This document shows, in pieces, positions 1 to 12,563 of a stretch of DNA of 64,000 bases. Positions within the stretch are counted from its first letter, which is position 1, and every line of letters starts with the position of its first letter. The stretch covers positions 2,356,001 through 2,420,000 of the forward strand of contig OY751490.1 in the NCBI GenBank assembly GCA_963565915.1, in the 5' to 3' direction. This stretch comes from Entoloma clypeatum (taxonomy: Eukaryota; Basidiomycota; Agaricomycetes; Agaricales; Entolomataceae). Made by a program: the position numbers and the translations under genes. The notes below the pieces were generated by a model. That model did no database searches, was not told the origin of the DNA, and saw only the letters and a list, made by a program, of their open reading frames with translations.

Positions 1-2870
1 TGGTTCCGAAACCAAATGCCACCTTTGAACGATCGCTAGGAACTGGAGTTCCCGACTGCGAGGGCGTATCCACTGCCGACGATGATATCCTAGAAAACCC
101 GGGTTTCATGGGCGCAGGCGACGCTGAATGGCTGGGCGCGATCGAGGAGAAACCTGACGGTCCCGGACTATCACCGTTCAGCAAAGATGATGCTTGAGGC
201 GCGGGAACCGTCATGAAGCCACCCTCTACAGGCTGCTGAGCGGCCTTCCCTTCTTTCTTCTTCTTCGTCCTCTCCGTTTTTCCTTTCGACAGCGGTTGGG
301 TATCCAAAAACTCCGAAGCTTGAGGCACAGCGCTGAAAATATGTGGTTGAATTTAACCCCATGTGCAGCAACTTGACGACATACCCTCGGTTACCAACTG
401 ACAACACAAAATGGGCCTGCCCCACCTTCTGTTGTCGTTGTTGGAAGGCACTATTCATACTGAGGGGGGTATCTCCGCTGACCATGGCCGCCTGCTTTCT
501 CTCCTCTGCGATCTTCTTTAGCCGCTTTTCTGTCTTCATCTTCCCCGATCCCTTTCCGTGGAATTTGTGAGACAGTGCTTTCCATGCTTCCTTCGGTGTC
601 AAAGTCCGTCCGAACTCGTCATAGTATACAATATTCACGTCCGGTTTGTAGTTCTTGAACGCGTCTAAATTGTCTCTCGCCTCCTGCTGTTCCCGCAGCC
701 GATTTTCATATTCTCGTTGTGCTTGATCCTTGTTGGCTCCACGAGATTGGAGACGCTCCATTTCACGCTGAGTTACTCGGCGTCGCTGGTCAGCCAACCA
801 CAGATCCCGCTGCAACTGCGTTTTCTCTCGGTCTTTCTGGTCTGCCGTCGGCGCAGCAAGAATGCCCTGCTGGCGGAGAATGTTCAGCGTAGACGCCATG
901 CCAGTACTGAATGTCTGCTCGGCAATTGTTCCGCCAACAGCGCCATCAACTGCTGGATTATTGCCTCGCAGCTCTTCAGCTTCAGTGGCATGAATAGCAT
1001 TCTCTATTGCGTTCAGCATGGCCATTTCATCCATTTCATCTTCTTCTTTGACGGTGACCTCGCCGGCTTCGATCTCTCCCATAGTCACATCATCGGGCGC
1101 CATCGATACGTCTCGAGAAGGTGATCGCTGTTTGGCAGCTGGAGGTGCCATTGACACGTCTTTCGTTTCTGATTTTATGGTCGGGCCACTCCCAACAGAT
1201 CTTATGAACTCGGACGTGTCATCGAATATGAGCCCACCCGACGCTTCATTGTCTGCATGATCATCGTCTGGCTCTACTTTGACGCCGTTGACGTCCTCTT
1301 CTCGTACACGTTGACTCGCAACTGTATCGATCGAACATCAAGCGAATGTTTTCTTATGAACGCAAGAAACGCACTTTTCTGAGCCAACTCCTCAGGAGTT
1401 AGTTTCTTGGTCTTGTGAAGCTTTGCTTTGCGAGATCGCGCGAGTGCTGCCTGGAGATCATCATCATCAACGAAGTTGGTATTAAGATCTCTAGCTCTAG
1501 GAGCAACTGGCTTTTGAACAACATCCATTTGGTCATCGGGCAATAAATCAGTTTCGGGTACACGGCGAGATGAACGTTTTTTCTTTGACTAACCAAAGCA
1601 GTCAAGAAAAGGTCGTTACAGGAAAAACACTCCAACTCACCTTAAACTTCTTGAAGCCAATATCGCCCTCTTTCAAATAGTCAGAAGTCTCGAGATTTTC
1701 TAAGGAAAGCCAGTGTTTTTAGCGAAAGATTGTTGGACATTGAAAAAAAACCACTTACTGGAATAATCAATGGATAGCAAAGCCTTGTTCACTGATGCAG
1801 CTGCTTGATGCTTTTGTTCCTCTTGTTTGGCCTTGGCGGAAACCACTGAACTGCCAAGTCTAAATCCCTAGATTACAATTGATTGGGTACAAACGGGGAA
1901 GGTCGTTCTGCGAAATACTCACTGTTTCCTGCGCGCCATTGATATCTTCATCATACTTGGCTAGAACGGCACGCTTCGTCCCTTGCTTGCCCTCCACGAA
2001 CTCGTCGTCATCGTAGCCCGTATAGTCGCGTTTCTTGACCTTCAGTTCATTCCGTTGCTTTGTTCGCTCATCTTCTGCCATCTCGATATTCTGCAACTCA
2101 TCCTCTGCGGGAGAAAATTCATTCACAGATCTATAAATCAGATAGGACTGAACGCACCTTCATTATCGAGGAGTCGACTATCTTTCAGAGTGAGTATGCG
2201 AGCTTCGCCTTCGTCCATCTCGTCGAAGTCATGGCTGACCTTCAGTCCAACAAGATCACCTGAGATTTGTTGTGCGTGAGAGCAAGAACCGACCAGGATA
2301 GCAGAGGCTACTCACGCTCTGTGTACTCCTCCTGGAATGTTTTGTCCATACTCTCCAGCTCCTCTTGTCTCTTCTTTGCAAGCTCCTTCTCTCTTTTCTT
2401 GCTCCTCTTAATCCACTTTAGAGCGTCATCCACGTCACCATCTGCATCGCCAAGAGTCGAACCTTTCAGTGAAGCATTAAGCTCCCGTCGATTCCGTACC
2501 CTATCGGAAGAGTGCACATGAGCAACGACGCTCTCTTGAGATCACTTCACAGAGTCGTCGGCCTGAGACGGCCGGGACAGAAATGGAAGTGACGGTAAGA
2601 ACAAGTTAGTGAAGAATACTCACTTTGCTATTTGGTCTTGGATTTTCCTGTTCAAGAAAAGGGGTCAGTGCGCTATACGCAGATAGGAAAGCAAGGCAGA
2701 TACTTTGTTTCCCGTTCTTTGGCGTCGCGTTCCCGCTTCTTCGCATAGTTGTCCTCCGCCTGTTTCTCCTTGTCGTCAGTGGGAGCAGCGTCATCCGTCA
2801 GAGGTTTCAAGCCGAGAGAGATACGGATCTTGTTAGTCTCTTCCAAGCTGATGCTTTCTTCCATCGACAT
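1..2870 (-). CDS. SNU66: SART1/Snu66-family U4/U6.U5 tri-snRNP protein (3' end cut by window edge)
   Basis: Probable component of the spliceosomal U4/U6.U5 tri-snRNP in the nucleus. The start is placed at 2870, giving MSMEESISLEETNKIR, which matches the conserved SART-1 N-terminus (EETNK..LGLKPL). Downstream exons give a charged helical region (about 2308-2517 and 1900-2126), an acidic stretch, and then the most conserved block in one long exon (about 350-1157), ending near ALSHKFHGKGSGKMKTE and SGDTPLS. These are hallmark SART-1 C-terminal motifs. After an intron at roughly 275-345 the frame continues with FLDTQPLSKGK and a Ser/Pro-rich tail. It is still open at position 1, so the last residues lie outside the window. 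About eight introns are implied; two or three small exons between 1640 and 1860 were placed only approximately. Family assignment is secure from several independent motifs. Confidence 0.92.
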
Positions 2871-4338
2871 CTCGGGACGAAACAGCAGTTGCTGGCTTAC
2901 GTGATACAGACCTTGGTTTTATGTGGTTGTGTTGTGTCTCCTTCCTCCCGATGGCATCCTTCACGAGCTCGTTCCGGCAAACCTACCGCTACCTCGTAGG
3001 TGAACTCTCACTGCGTTGCTTTCTATGTTTTCCACAAACCGCATTCTAGCAACGTCAGGCACATGAAAACACAGTGCTGTTCTACTCTGTAGTCATCGGG
3101 GCAATAGGACCTGTGATGGTCGTCACAATACCACCCATCCGCGAGCGCCTTGGATATAGACCGGCAGAACTTGTGCCTACTTCATATCCTCGTGCGTCCA
3201 TTTTCAGATACCCTCGACATAGTTTCATTACCAGCCCATGAACAGTTCCTCAATGGCCGCGCAGACCGGTTCACGGCTACGACGATGAATGAGAAGATAG
3301 CTCCCTTATACATCAAAAGAGCACCTTTTCCCCCAGTGTTAGAAAGCGGAACAATATTATGTGCTTCAATGCTCGACCACCGGAAGCTAATGGACTCTGG
3401 TTTACACCCACCTTCCCAAAATCGTACGAGGAATAAGGTCGCGATTCAGACCCACGCGCGTTCTCCTTTATCGCTAGTTTCTGCTCTCTGGAGTCCGTCT
3501 AAGTGCAAAATTGTGGTATTATCACTTCGAATCAATCTCCTCGCAATCATCCAATTGGATTCCCGCACCGCGCACTTTGTGATGCATTTTCCCCCCTCAG
3601 TTCCCTCCCGTGCCATTTGGTGTGGCGTGAGTCATGGAATGTCATGATTTGAATGGAATGCTTTCAGTCAAGAAAGAGAAATAAAACAACCGTTTACCTG
3701 CTTAGTCAGAAACCGATTTCTCAGACCCCCAGGATCGAAAGGTCGATGTCAGTACCAGCTGAACGCTGCATCTCATCCTTAGGAAGCGTAGGGTACAGAC
3801 GCAGGAGGGAGATACACCATCATTTCGGCACTTACGCAGCATTGCTACGGTCGCTTTGTTACTCGAGTTCTCAATGGCGGACTCCAATTGAGGTCTGTCA
3901 ATTGGTGGTTGGAAAATATCTCACTAATCCACATCACCTGAAGATGGACGAGTGCTATTACCGTAAGGCGTTGCAAGGTCTAAACACGGATTACAAGGGT
4001 AGTCTAAAGTCTATAATTCGACCACAGGCAGGTGGTTTCACCGCGAAGCGACAGAATATCTATCACGACGACAATGTTTCCGAGAGACCCTATTGTTTGA
4101 TGTCATTTTAGCAATGTGATCTACACTCCGGCAAAGTCGATAGCCCCCAAAGCCCTTTGCAAGTTCTTGAGCCTCCAGCTGAAGGTTATACTGAACGCCG
4201 GCGAAGGAAAACGTCCGACCCGGTATCGGGAGCGATTTGGCTCCGGGATACCCATGACATAAGTAATCTACTAAGTAACATCACAATCAACTCCACCTCT
4301 CCCCTTCTCTCCCCTACGACTTTCTCTCGAGACAAACC
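2871..4338. other. Intergenic region between divergent SNU66 and reductase genes
   Basis: No recognisable gene. Two plus-strand open frames of 165 and 152 codons (3150-3647 and 3653-4111) lie almost end to end in different frames. Neither resembles a family I know and both have unremarkable composition. The stretch presumably holds both promoters. A pyrimidine-rich tract at 4291-4329 sits directly before the ATG at 4339, as is common for fungal core promoters. Confidence 0.5.
4291..4329 (+). promoter_or_regulatory. Pyrimidine-rich core promoter tract of the reductase gene
   Basis: CT-rich stretch (CTCCACCTCTCCCCTTCTCT and on) ending about 10 bases before the ATG at 4339. Such tracts often mark transcription starts in filamentous fungi. 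The role is inferred from position and composition only. Confidence 0.4.
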
Positions 4339-5901
4339 ATGGCGCCAAAGGAGTATAAACGCATTGTTCTCCATGAACGACCTGTGGCAGAGATCGAGCC
4401 AACGACTTTCCGAACCGAGATCTTACCATTCGATCTCAAGCCCGGCACTGGTGAAGTGTTGGTACAGGTTACATGGCTTTCTCTAGATCCTGCCATGCGG
4501 GGATGGATTCGGGATACACGCAGCTATCTGCCTCCCGTCCAGATCGGCGAGGTATGCCTCTCCCAGTCGCTTCAGTTGAGTGTGCTCAATGAATCACCAC
4601 TCGCAGACCATGAGGGCAGGAGCTCTCGGAACTGTCATTGAAGTAGGGCCTGGAAGTAGCTTTTCTGTTGGTGAAACCGTTACTGGTACATTGGGTGAGA
4701 ACACAATTTCGTAGTTGGTTACCATGATTACACAACGTTTGATTCTAGGCATGACGGAGTATATAGTAGTCCAAGATAAAGCGATCAAAAAACTCGAGTA
4801 CGTTTTTGTGCTGAACGTTTTCAGAATGCTTCGAGCAGTATTCCAGTATTCCTGAGGGTGTGCAAGCTTTGGACTATCTGAATACACTCGGTGCTTCAGG
4901 TGAGAATTCACGTCTGCTCGTTTTCGCAGAATCTCAAAAAAAGTATCATACAGGCATGACCGCGTATTTCGTACGTACCAAAAGAGTGTTCCTTCCTCGA
5001 ATTCTAAGCAGAGTCAATGAAAGGGCCTCAAAGACGTTGGCCAACTCAAGGCTGGTGAAACTCTTGTCGTATCTGGAGCTGCTGGATCTGTCGGAGCGAT
5101 TGTATGCCAATTAGGCAAGCGTGCTGGCGCCAAGGTCTATGCAATCGCTGGTTCTCCAGACAAATGCGACTGGCTTGTGAACGAACTTGGTGTCGACGGT
5201 GCCTTGAACTACAAGAGCCCCACATTCAAGGATGACTTCAAGAAAATTGGTTATCTTGATGTCTTCTTCGATAACGTCGGAGGTGGGGATATCATATACT
5301 TTTCAAAACCATACCAGCTAACATTGGCGCGATGAGCAGGTGACATTCTTGACTTTGCTCTGATGCGACTAAACAAAGACGCAAGAATTGCACTTTGCGG
5401 TATGCTCGCACGGTGGTTCTATGTGCAAACTGTTATTTATCTCTGCGTTACAGGCGCCATCTCACAATACAGTGCGATGTTCTGATCGCACTATCGGGTG
5501 TAGAGTGTCTGAACCATGTTTCTAGATGCCGTCAAGCCCGCGGGTCTGCAAAATTACCTCACCCTCATCGCAATGCGCGCCAGGATCCAAGGCTTTATTG
5601 TGTATGGCTTGTTTTGTGGACATTTCTGGGTCTTTTTCACTCACCTCCACTCTAGCTTCGATTATGTTCACCGATATCCTGAAGCTATTAAAGAGCTGTC
5701 TGCCGGTCTGATTGACGGATCTATCAAACGGAAGTTCCATATCATGAAAGGTGGAATTGAACAAGCCCCGAAAGCACTGCCATTGTTGTTCAGTGGTGGA
5801 AATACGGGTAAACTGTGAGTGTAGCAAATTATAGAGGAGCCTTGATTGATTGGCTTCGCAGGGTCGTCCAAGTGTCTGAGGAGGCGAGCGCGCGGTTATA
5901 A
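4339..5901 (+). CDS. NAD(P)H-dependent medium-chain reductase (leukotriene B4 dehydrogenase / alkenal reductase type)
   Basis: Predicted cytosolic zinc-independent MDR oxidoreductase that reduces activated C=C bonds of enones and enals. The N-terminal exon (from ATG 4339) carries LVQVTWLSLDPAMRGW, typical of the LTB4-dehydrogenase/double-bond-reductase branch. The nucleotide-binding fold follows with the glycine motif GAAGSVGAIVCQLGKRAGA and then FFDNVGGDILDFAL, also diagnostic for this branch. The C-terminal exons give AMRARIQGFIV and EEASARL, stopping at 5899-5901. At least seven introns are visible. No zinc-ligand cysteine cluster is seen, in line with the family. The physiological substrate cannot be told from sequence; detoxification of lipid-derived aldehydes or secondary metabolism are both possible. 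Confidence 0.88.
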
Positions 5902-6045
5902 GTAATTCTAGCTGACTCGTCTGTATGATCCGTATATAGTTGGCATGTGATAAAAATCCCCAAGTTATTACCTCGCGTTTTCAACGTCACTGAAAAAGGC
6001 CGTGCGGCATAGCCTCTGCTCTCTCCCACAACCGGTGTACTGCAT

Positions 6046-6727
6046 ATGTCTGCTGTCCGAGTTCGATTGACGCCGTTTCATCATGTCCTTCGGCAACTCA
6101 AACTAGTCGTGCCAGGCGGGGTGATTACTTACTACCTGGGCACCGTTCACGAGTTTGTCCAAGTGATTGAGGGCCTTGGAGGCTCGTGGGGTCGGTACGT
6201 CTGCATCTCAGAATGTGAGATATCAGCCGGTGTGGTGACTGACAAGAATTGCTGCAGAACAACAGCCGCGACTGCGTTAGCATCCGGTCTCATAACTATT
6301 ACCCTCTTCGTCTATATCCTGCTGGTTCCATGGATCAAGGGCGTCGAACCTGACGTGAGAAGCGTGTTAAGGCTACTCGTCATTTTCGGAACTCACATCC
6401 CATCTCTGTAGTACCAGTCATGGCGAAAATCTGGCATTCTCTCATCCGTGATTCCTGTCAGTTGGCTAATATTGGATCAGTTCTTCTGCCTGCTAAAGCC
6501 AACTTCCATCCTAGATCCTGACTGGGACAATCGTTGCTGGCTCTCTTCTTCTCGTGTTAACACTTGGGCAATGGTCGAATCTAGGATATTTGCGAGGAAT
6601 TATCGGTGGTGAGATTGATAAATTGTTGCTTTAGGTATTTTCTAACTCATACTCAGCCGCCGCGCTATATACTCTGGCATTTGGGCTCCTTGGCCTGATA
6701 CCAGCACGAAGAGCGAAGCATAAATGA
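6046..6727 (+). CDS. Small multi-pass membrane protein, unknown function
   Basis: Spliced model of five exons (introns 63, 57, 58 and 48 nt) giving 151 residues with all phases consistent. The protein begins MSAVRVRLTPFHHVLRQLK. It then has about four hydrophobic segments: around GGVITYYLGTVHEFVQVI, LASGLITITLFVYILLVPW, LTGTIVAGSLLLVLTLG and ALYTLAFGLLGLIPA. It ends in a basic tail, RRAKHK. The tail resembles a KxHxx/KKxx-like dibasic ER-retrieval signal, but this is inference. I do not recognise a named family. The coherent splice frame argues that it is a real gene. Confidence 0.72.
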
Positions 6728-6912
6728 GAAGCCACTATACCGGACTCTATTATCTATTTGTGCGATATGTTGTGCATTAGCTTGTAATCCTTCCGTGTTC
6801 ACTCGGACACGATAATATATGGCTTTGTCCGCAGGCTAATTGTGCACGTGCTCAACTCCATCTTAGCGATCTTGCTCTCCTCCGCAGCCTGCACCCAGGT
6901 ATACTCGCATTG

Positions 6913-7948
6913 ATGTATAACAACAGCTATGGTCCTACGTTTTCCAACAATCCATTCGTAAACGATCCCAGCAATCCTCAAACTCGTTTCCCAGACATCT
7001 CAGCCGTGTCGTCTCATAACCCATGGCTTCAGGCTTCTTCAGATCTTGATTCTCTGGGATACCAGTCTCAATCGTCTCACAAGCCGTCACAGACTTCCGC
7101 AACATTTGGGAACCAGTCCAATTATTTCAGTCAGGCGATATCCCAACAACCAACTGGAGCCCCCTTCCAGCCTACAAGCGCGTTCGGACAGCACCTTGCC
7201 GGGACTCTCAATGGAAGCAGTTATGGCTACCTGACCGGTCAAAGTCCCGGGCAGAATGGCTACCATCCCGCCCAGCAGCAGCTACAGAGTATCCCTAGTT
7301 ATGTTGCACAGTTCGATCCGTACGCGCCGACCGGACAAGGATGGAATGGTTCGCCCCACCCCCCGGCGCAGATCATGAACTCCCACAATGTGCCGAGTTC
7401 CACCTCTGGCACTTTCTCCACACCTGCCTCACCGACAGGAAATCCCCATCCCCGTGAATACCTGCGATCACACAAAGCAGAGATCGAAGCTTGGGACGGG
7501 TATGCGTGGAATCAGCTTTTCAATGTGTTTGATACTTTGAAAGAGGCATGGGAGGGACGCGCCAAGGAGCTCGAGGGAGGGATTGGCCAACTACAGATGC
7601 CGCAGTACGGAGGGACGTATCATCCTGCTCAAATTCAACAAGAGCAGGCAAGGTTACAAGCAGTAGGCTCAATTATACTTTACCTCTCAGGCTCGAACTC
7701 ATCGACCGCTCCAGTTACTGAAAGAGGCCCGGTCGCATTTCGGTGAGGCCCCTTTTGAGCACTTCCCGCATCTCTTTGCTCATCGAGTCGGCCCGACACC
7801 CTTAGACTCTATTGCTGCTTCCTCATTCCAGATGCGGGAGGTTTTCCAAGGTTATCGTCAATCTGGAGACCTTGCAAGCAAGCGGAGGGTCCGTGAAGCA
7901 TGTAACGCGGCCGTCAATGGACTGCCATATTGGCCTCCGCAAATATAA
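6913..7948 (+). CDS. Gln/Ser/Pro-rich protein with conserved C-terminal helical region, unknown function
   Basis: Two exons joined by a 52-nt intron (7663-7714, donor GTAGGC, acceptor CTCCAG) give 327 residues. Start at the ATG 6913 (MYNNSYGPTFSNNPF). Residues 1 to about 185 are low-complexity, rich in Q, S, P, N and G, and probably disordered. The last 140 residues are ordered-looking: a Trp-rich helical stretch (EIEAWDGYAWNQLFNVFDTL), then LLKEARSHFGEAPFEHFPHL and a closing NAAVNGLPYWPPQI. The architecture (disordered N-terminus plus compact C-terminal domain) suits a nuclear or RNA/protein-interaction factor, but no family was recognised. Terminator signals were not evident downstream. Confidence 0.75.
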
Positions 7949-8086
7949 TACTTAGTTGCTCAGCTTTCCTCTTTGATTTGGGACTATGTATGGTATGGAT
8001 GTATTTCGACAGCAGATGTGTATAACTTGGCGATGAATTACATAAATAATATCAGTCAATGTAAATCTAAGGCCACGAGAAGGCCC

Positions 8087-9956
8087 TCAAGAACAAATTC
8101 CAGGATACATTCGGTCTGTTGGATCAGACGGTATCCAACCACCCTCTAAGCCTTTCTGATAGCTCCAATCATCGGCATTCTCTGCCTGGGAAAAATTTAG
8201 ATCGGAAGAAAGCCCGTGCTCGCCGAGGTCGTACTAACCTTCCAAGTCCAATACATCCAACCGGAGACAATCTCGCCTATGTCAACTTGCACCTCCCAGT
8301 ATCTGTAGTGGGAAGTCAAACACGTCCCTCCGAAGATGGGATCATAGCCAGAGACAGAGACCCACCTTCTTAAGAATGCCTTGTAAGATGCTGAAAAGTT
8401 GTGATAACTTCCCGTCATGTTAGCACACGACCCGTGGTACTGAGAACTAGGAGACCAAGTTCCATCCCAGCGGGCGCCGATTCCCCGACCATTCAGCCAT
8501 TGAGCACAGTCGGTGATCGCAGTGGACCATTCGCCTATTATTGTCCAGATGTTCGATGCTTGAAAAGTCGAAAGAGTCTTCGAGTACGCACAAGCGAACT
8601 GCATCGGAGATAACATGGTCACAATGAAGTATACTAGAGCTCGCACAAAGGGAGAAAAGCCGACCTGGATGCGTTCATCAAAGGTTCTGTTGAGTTCTAG
8701 ATCACTGAATATCTGGTATACGTGCTTCGGGGCAACACTTTCCGTGAGAAAGTAAAGTGAGGAAAGGTGTCATGACTTACGTTGTCCATCAAGACGCCTT
8801 CTGCCTGAGGATAAGTAAGAAAGTTATTCCAGCTCTAAATGGACAATCAGAGAATATTACAACAAGACGAACAGGCAGCTGACCTACCGACACACCAAGG
8901 AACGCATCTCCGATCATCACTTGAATTCCAGTCCCCGAAACCTGTCTTACAGCCTCATACCCATCCGACCAGAATTGCCTGATGACTTGAGGGAAAGTGC
9001 CGCCAAGGAATGCCGCGGGCTCATTCAAAAGTTCGATCGCATCTATCATGCCACCTACATTCTCCACTATGTACCGTACGGCGTCCAATGTGCGTGAAAC
9101 ATTAGCGGGATTGTTTGCCCACTGGGGATTGTTGGTGCGTTGCCCAGAATTGTCATAGCCGTTTTGTGACCCAGGCGCACCGTGTATATCAACAATGACG
9201 CGGACTGAATGTTTCTTCGCCCAAGTGAGTGCTTGGAGAAGGTATGGCCAGGCTCCAGGAGTATATGGTGATGTGTCGGTGGAACCGTTGGTGTTGGCAG
9301 ATGTTAGAGGAACCGACCAGTAGCCAAGGGGTATCCTATCGGTGTTTGAAAGAATCGATAGGGAGGGGGCGTGAGGAAGATAAATACCGAACGTGGGTCA
9401 AACCCGCGGCTTTGATAGCTGCGAAATCATCCTCGATAATCCACTGGACTCGTCGATCGTAACTTTGGAACAGCCAGCCGTGGATAAAAGCAACGCACAG
9501 TTTTCCAATGCTGTTGAAGGATATTTAAGGCGGCTTGAGGGCCGAGGAATTGACCTAGAGTATATTCATCGATTACTTTATCGCTGTTGGTGCTTTCGAA
9601 GAGACTGGGTGTGATCCATGGCTGCTTCTGCGTCAGACGATACTGTGCACAGAGGAACTTTCTTACATACCTCTAGAACCAACCATCCACCTCTTCGAGT
9701 ACTTGTTCATAAATCAATGCTCAATGGTCAATGTGACCAATACTCACAGATTCACTCCGCGGATGGGCTCTGTCCCGTAAGGGAAAGCGGTCGTAGTGGG
9801 AACACCTGACTGAGAAGTCGAAGAACCGCTGGTGGCGGTAGATGCTCCCGATCCTACATTTGGCCTTGACCTGTGGGGAGTCCTAAGAGCGCAGTGATGG
9901 CTGGCGATGACGAGAGAGGTGTGGAATAAACAGGACAAGAGAGAAGGGGGTCGCAT
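8087..9956 (-). CDS. GH5 exo-beta-1,3-glucanase (glucan 1,3-beta-glucosidase), secreted
   Basis: Hydrolyses beta-1,3-glucan of the cell wall from non-reducing ends. Start ATG at 9954-9956 gives a hydrophobic N-terminus (MRPPSLLSCLFHTSLVIA) that acts as a signal peptide. A Ser/Thr/Gly linker follows, then RGVNLGGWLVLEPW, the classic Exg1 entry motif. Further motifs along the introns are the HVRIPLGYW block, a VDIHGAPGSQNG block, the proton-donor motif LLNEP and the nucleophile motif IGEWSTAITDC. The C-terminus shows SGWMYWTWK and GGWIPSDPTDRMYPG before the stop at 8087-8089. These are all the landmarks of the fungal GH5 exo-glucanase branch (family knowledge). About eight introns interrupt the gene. 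Both catalytic glutamates are present, so the enzyme should be active. Confidence 0.93.
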
Positions 9957-10203
9957 TTCTGGCCGTCGGGCCCAGTGCCGAGGGTATTAAAAGGGACCTG
10001 CAAGCAAACACCTGGCGCATAGCGAAGAAGCAATGCCAGAGAATGTACGGCACGTTCGGCGGAGGAATGATGCCACGAGGCTTAGGTGGGGCGAAATACA
10101 AGGAGTTGAGGTTACGATGAAGCCCTTATTTACTAATAACAATGCACAACCAAGTGAACTAAATGTGTATGTACTTACAGATGTTGTTGCTATCAGGTAC
10201 AGG

Positions 10204-12563
10204 TTAAGCAAGGACATCGCCATAAGAAAAGAAAATGTTCGTCTGCTTGCGCTCCAGCTTGCTCGCTCTCTTAATACATTTACCACCCTGACCGCCCCAC
10301 TTGCTTCGACCTTTATTCTCGCCTTTGCCTCCACCGTCCTCGCCACCGCCCTTTTCCTTCAACATAGAAGCCCATTCCACTTGCGCTGCCTGATAAACAC
10401 GCCATGCATCCGACGTGACAAGGCTCTTGGTAATTTGGCGCGCCTTCTGCTTCGCCAGGTCCGTTCGTCCGATGAATTGTTCCCCTGCAAAGGACATGAC
10501 AACCTCTCCCCTCTTTTTCAATGCTTTTGCATTGCCCCTAGCCCTCTCGTGACGATACTGGACGTTGTCACGGAGTTCCTTTGCTTTCCCTTTCGACTGT
10601 TGCATCTTGACTTTTGTTTGCCGCCGGACGGCACGCGAAAGTTCATCGAGCGACTCTACCAGTTCATCAAGCTCATGCCGAAGCGATCTTACATGCAAAT
10701 CCAGAGCACCTGAGATGGATTCGACGACCGAACTGACCCTGCTGTTTGACTTCGTTCCAGAGGGTCCAGCGGTCGGATGGGGAAGCACCATGGCCACAGA
10801 TGGCTCTGGCTGGACAATTGACAGCTGAGTAGCGGGACGAACGATGACGTCGCTCGCTATCCCTCTTCCCTCTGCTTTGCTGGATGTAGAGGTAACCTCT
10901 GCGACAGAGACGCTGACCTCGGGCTGTCTGCTTTGTAAAGTTAGGGCCGATGAGGTCGTGCCTGGGTTGTAAAGGGATAGAGATAGGTCCTTGGAAGACG
11001 TGGTCGCGACGGGCGCATTGATTCTTGCCGTAGTGGTAGCAGGCATGATTGCTGTGCGGTTGATCTCGGGACCAAACATTCCCCAAACGCTTGTCAAGGC
11101 ATGTGTTGTAGTGGTAGGGGTCGGAGCATATGTCTTGCGGAATCCTGTGTTCATGGTGAAACCAACGACCAACGATACGAGTGCGAATCTATGGTAAATT
11201 AGATGGCATTCCGATGGAATGGAAAAGGGGAGACAAACAATGTGACCGCATGAGCAGGCCTGAGGTGTTCTGAGATAGTCCTTGCAGGGCGTTTCTTGGC
11301 CTCGGAAATGAGCCTTTCCAATAAGCGATGTGTTCGCATTTGCGGGATTTCCGTGATACTCTCACTATTGAAAATCGGAGATTCAACATCCTTAGTGAGA
11401 CGAACGACCTTGTACTTGGGAATCGCAAGAGTCTTCCAGTCGCTCCTAGCTGTGACGCGACCCACGGTCGAGGATGCAGAGGGCAGAAGCACGGGTAAAT
11501 AAAGAGTGTGCTGCTCAGGCAAAGAATCAATGATGGATGGCAAGTACACAATTGCCAACGAAGGCCGCTTGGGATCCTGTGATACAGGCTGAGAAGGCAG
11601 TGAAGTTAGCATCATAAGAGAGAATTGCATCTAACGTACAGCGTCAGTTGCGATGACGTTGTCAGTTCGGTCATGTACAGTGACGAATTCGCGGATGCTC
11701 AAGGAGGGAGCGATCTGGCGTTCGAGGTGTAGGAACATGATCCGTTTCTCGGTGCAAATTGTGCTCCCGGTCACAGTACGACCAGAGATAAACATGGCTT
11801 TCTCCACCAAGGTCTGAACAAAAGACCATTTGATCGGAGATGACGAACCATACAGAACGACATCGAATTCGGCTTTCTCTCTTGGCAAAACGTGTATTTC
11901 GGGCGATATGACCTGTTCAACAACCTCTGGCACGAGAGAAGGACTTGGATGGTAGGATTGTTGTTCGGCACCCTCTTCATCGGTAACTTCGCCTGCATCT
12001 GCAACGTCATCGATGGGGACATCCGTGGAGGTGAAAGTAGTATCAGAGGGATCGTCATAGGCTCGATGGAGCTCGTCATGCGAACTCGTAAGAGGATCAG
12101 GGAATGACAATCTGAGATCGCGAATGGAGTTTTGAGCACTCGCAGTGGCGGACCTGGATGCACTGAGTGTACTGATGAGGCTCTGATCAAGTGCTTCCTT
12201 GACACGTTCTTCCTCGGCGAGATCGTGGTGCGAATTGGTGTCACTCTGTCCATCGATAGGCTCACAAAGGTCCGCAGTCAGAACAACGCGGTCTCCCAGC
12301 TCACTTCTGGGGGTTCCTTCGTCTCCACTGTCATCCACGAAGCCCTCCCATGCTTCAATGTCCCCTTCCCTGGAACTTCCGACGCTCATAGAGGACCGCC
12401 GAGACAGTGGCATCCGACCGATCTCCTCTCGGTCGCTGTCGCCAGAGATAACAGAGTCGTCGTCGGACTCGCGGTTGCTAGATATGTCGAGCCAGTCGGA
12501 ATCTGAGAGACTATCGAAATCAGACATGCTGAAGGGAGGATGGTCGAGAGTGGTATGATTCAT
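10204..12563 (-). CDS. Acidic, membrane-anchored coiled-coil protein, unknown function
   Basis: Three exons joined by introns near 11637-11590 and 11189-11230 give a protein of roughly 740 residues. Start is taken at 12563; an in-frame Met at 12527 (MSDFDSLSDSDWLDIS) is an equally good choice. The N-terminal third is very rich in Asp, Glu and Ser (DSDWLDISSNRESDDDS). The middle is globular (KAEFDVVLYGSSSPIKWSF). A single hydrophobic segment spans the second junction (AVTLFALVSLVVGFT). After it comes a low-complexity Thr/Ser region and a long basic coiled coil (LDLHVRSLRHELDELVESL, then many Lys/Arg-rich heptads). The last residues are Gly/Lys-rich. The layout suggests an organelle- or ER-anchored tether or adaptor, but this is inference and no family was recognised. 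Confidence 0.75.

Noticed and set aside
3150..4111. Two adjacent plus-strand frames of 165 and 152 codons
   Set aside because: Different frames, no recognisable motif, and no intron joining them convincingly; more likely chance frames in promoter DNA.
7663..7690. 28-nt intron in the Gln/Ser-rich gene
   Set aside because: Too short for splicing; using the next acceptor gives a normal 52-nt intron (7663-7714) with the same reading frame.
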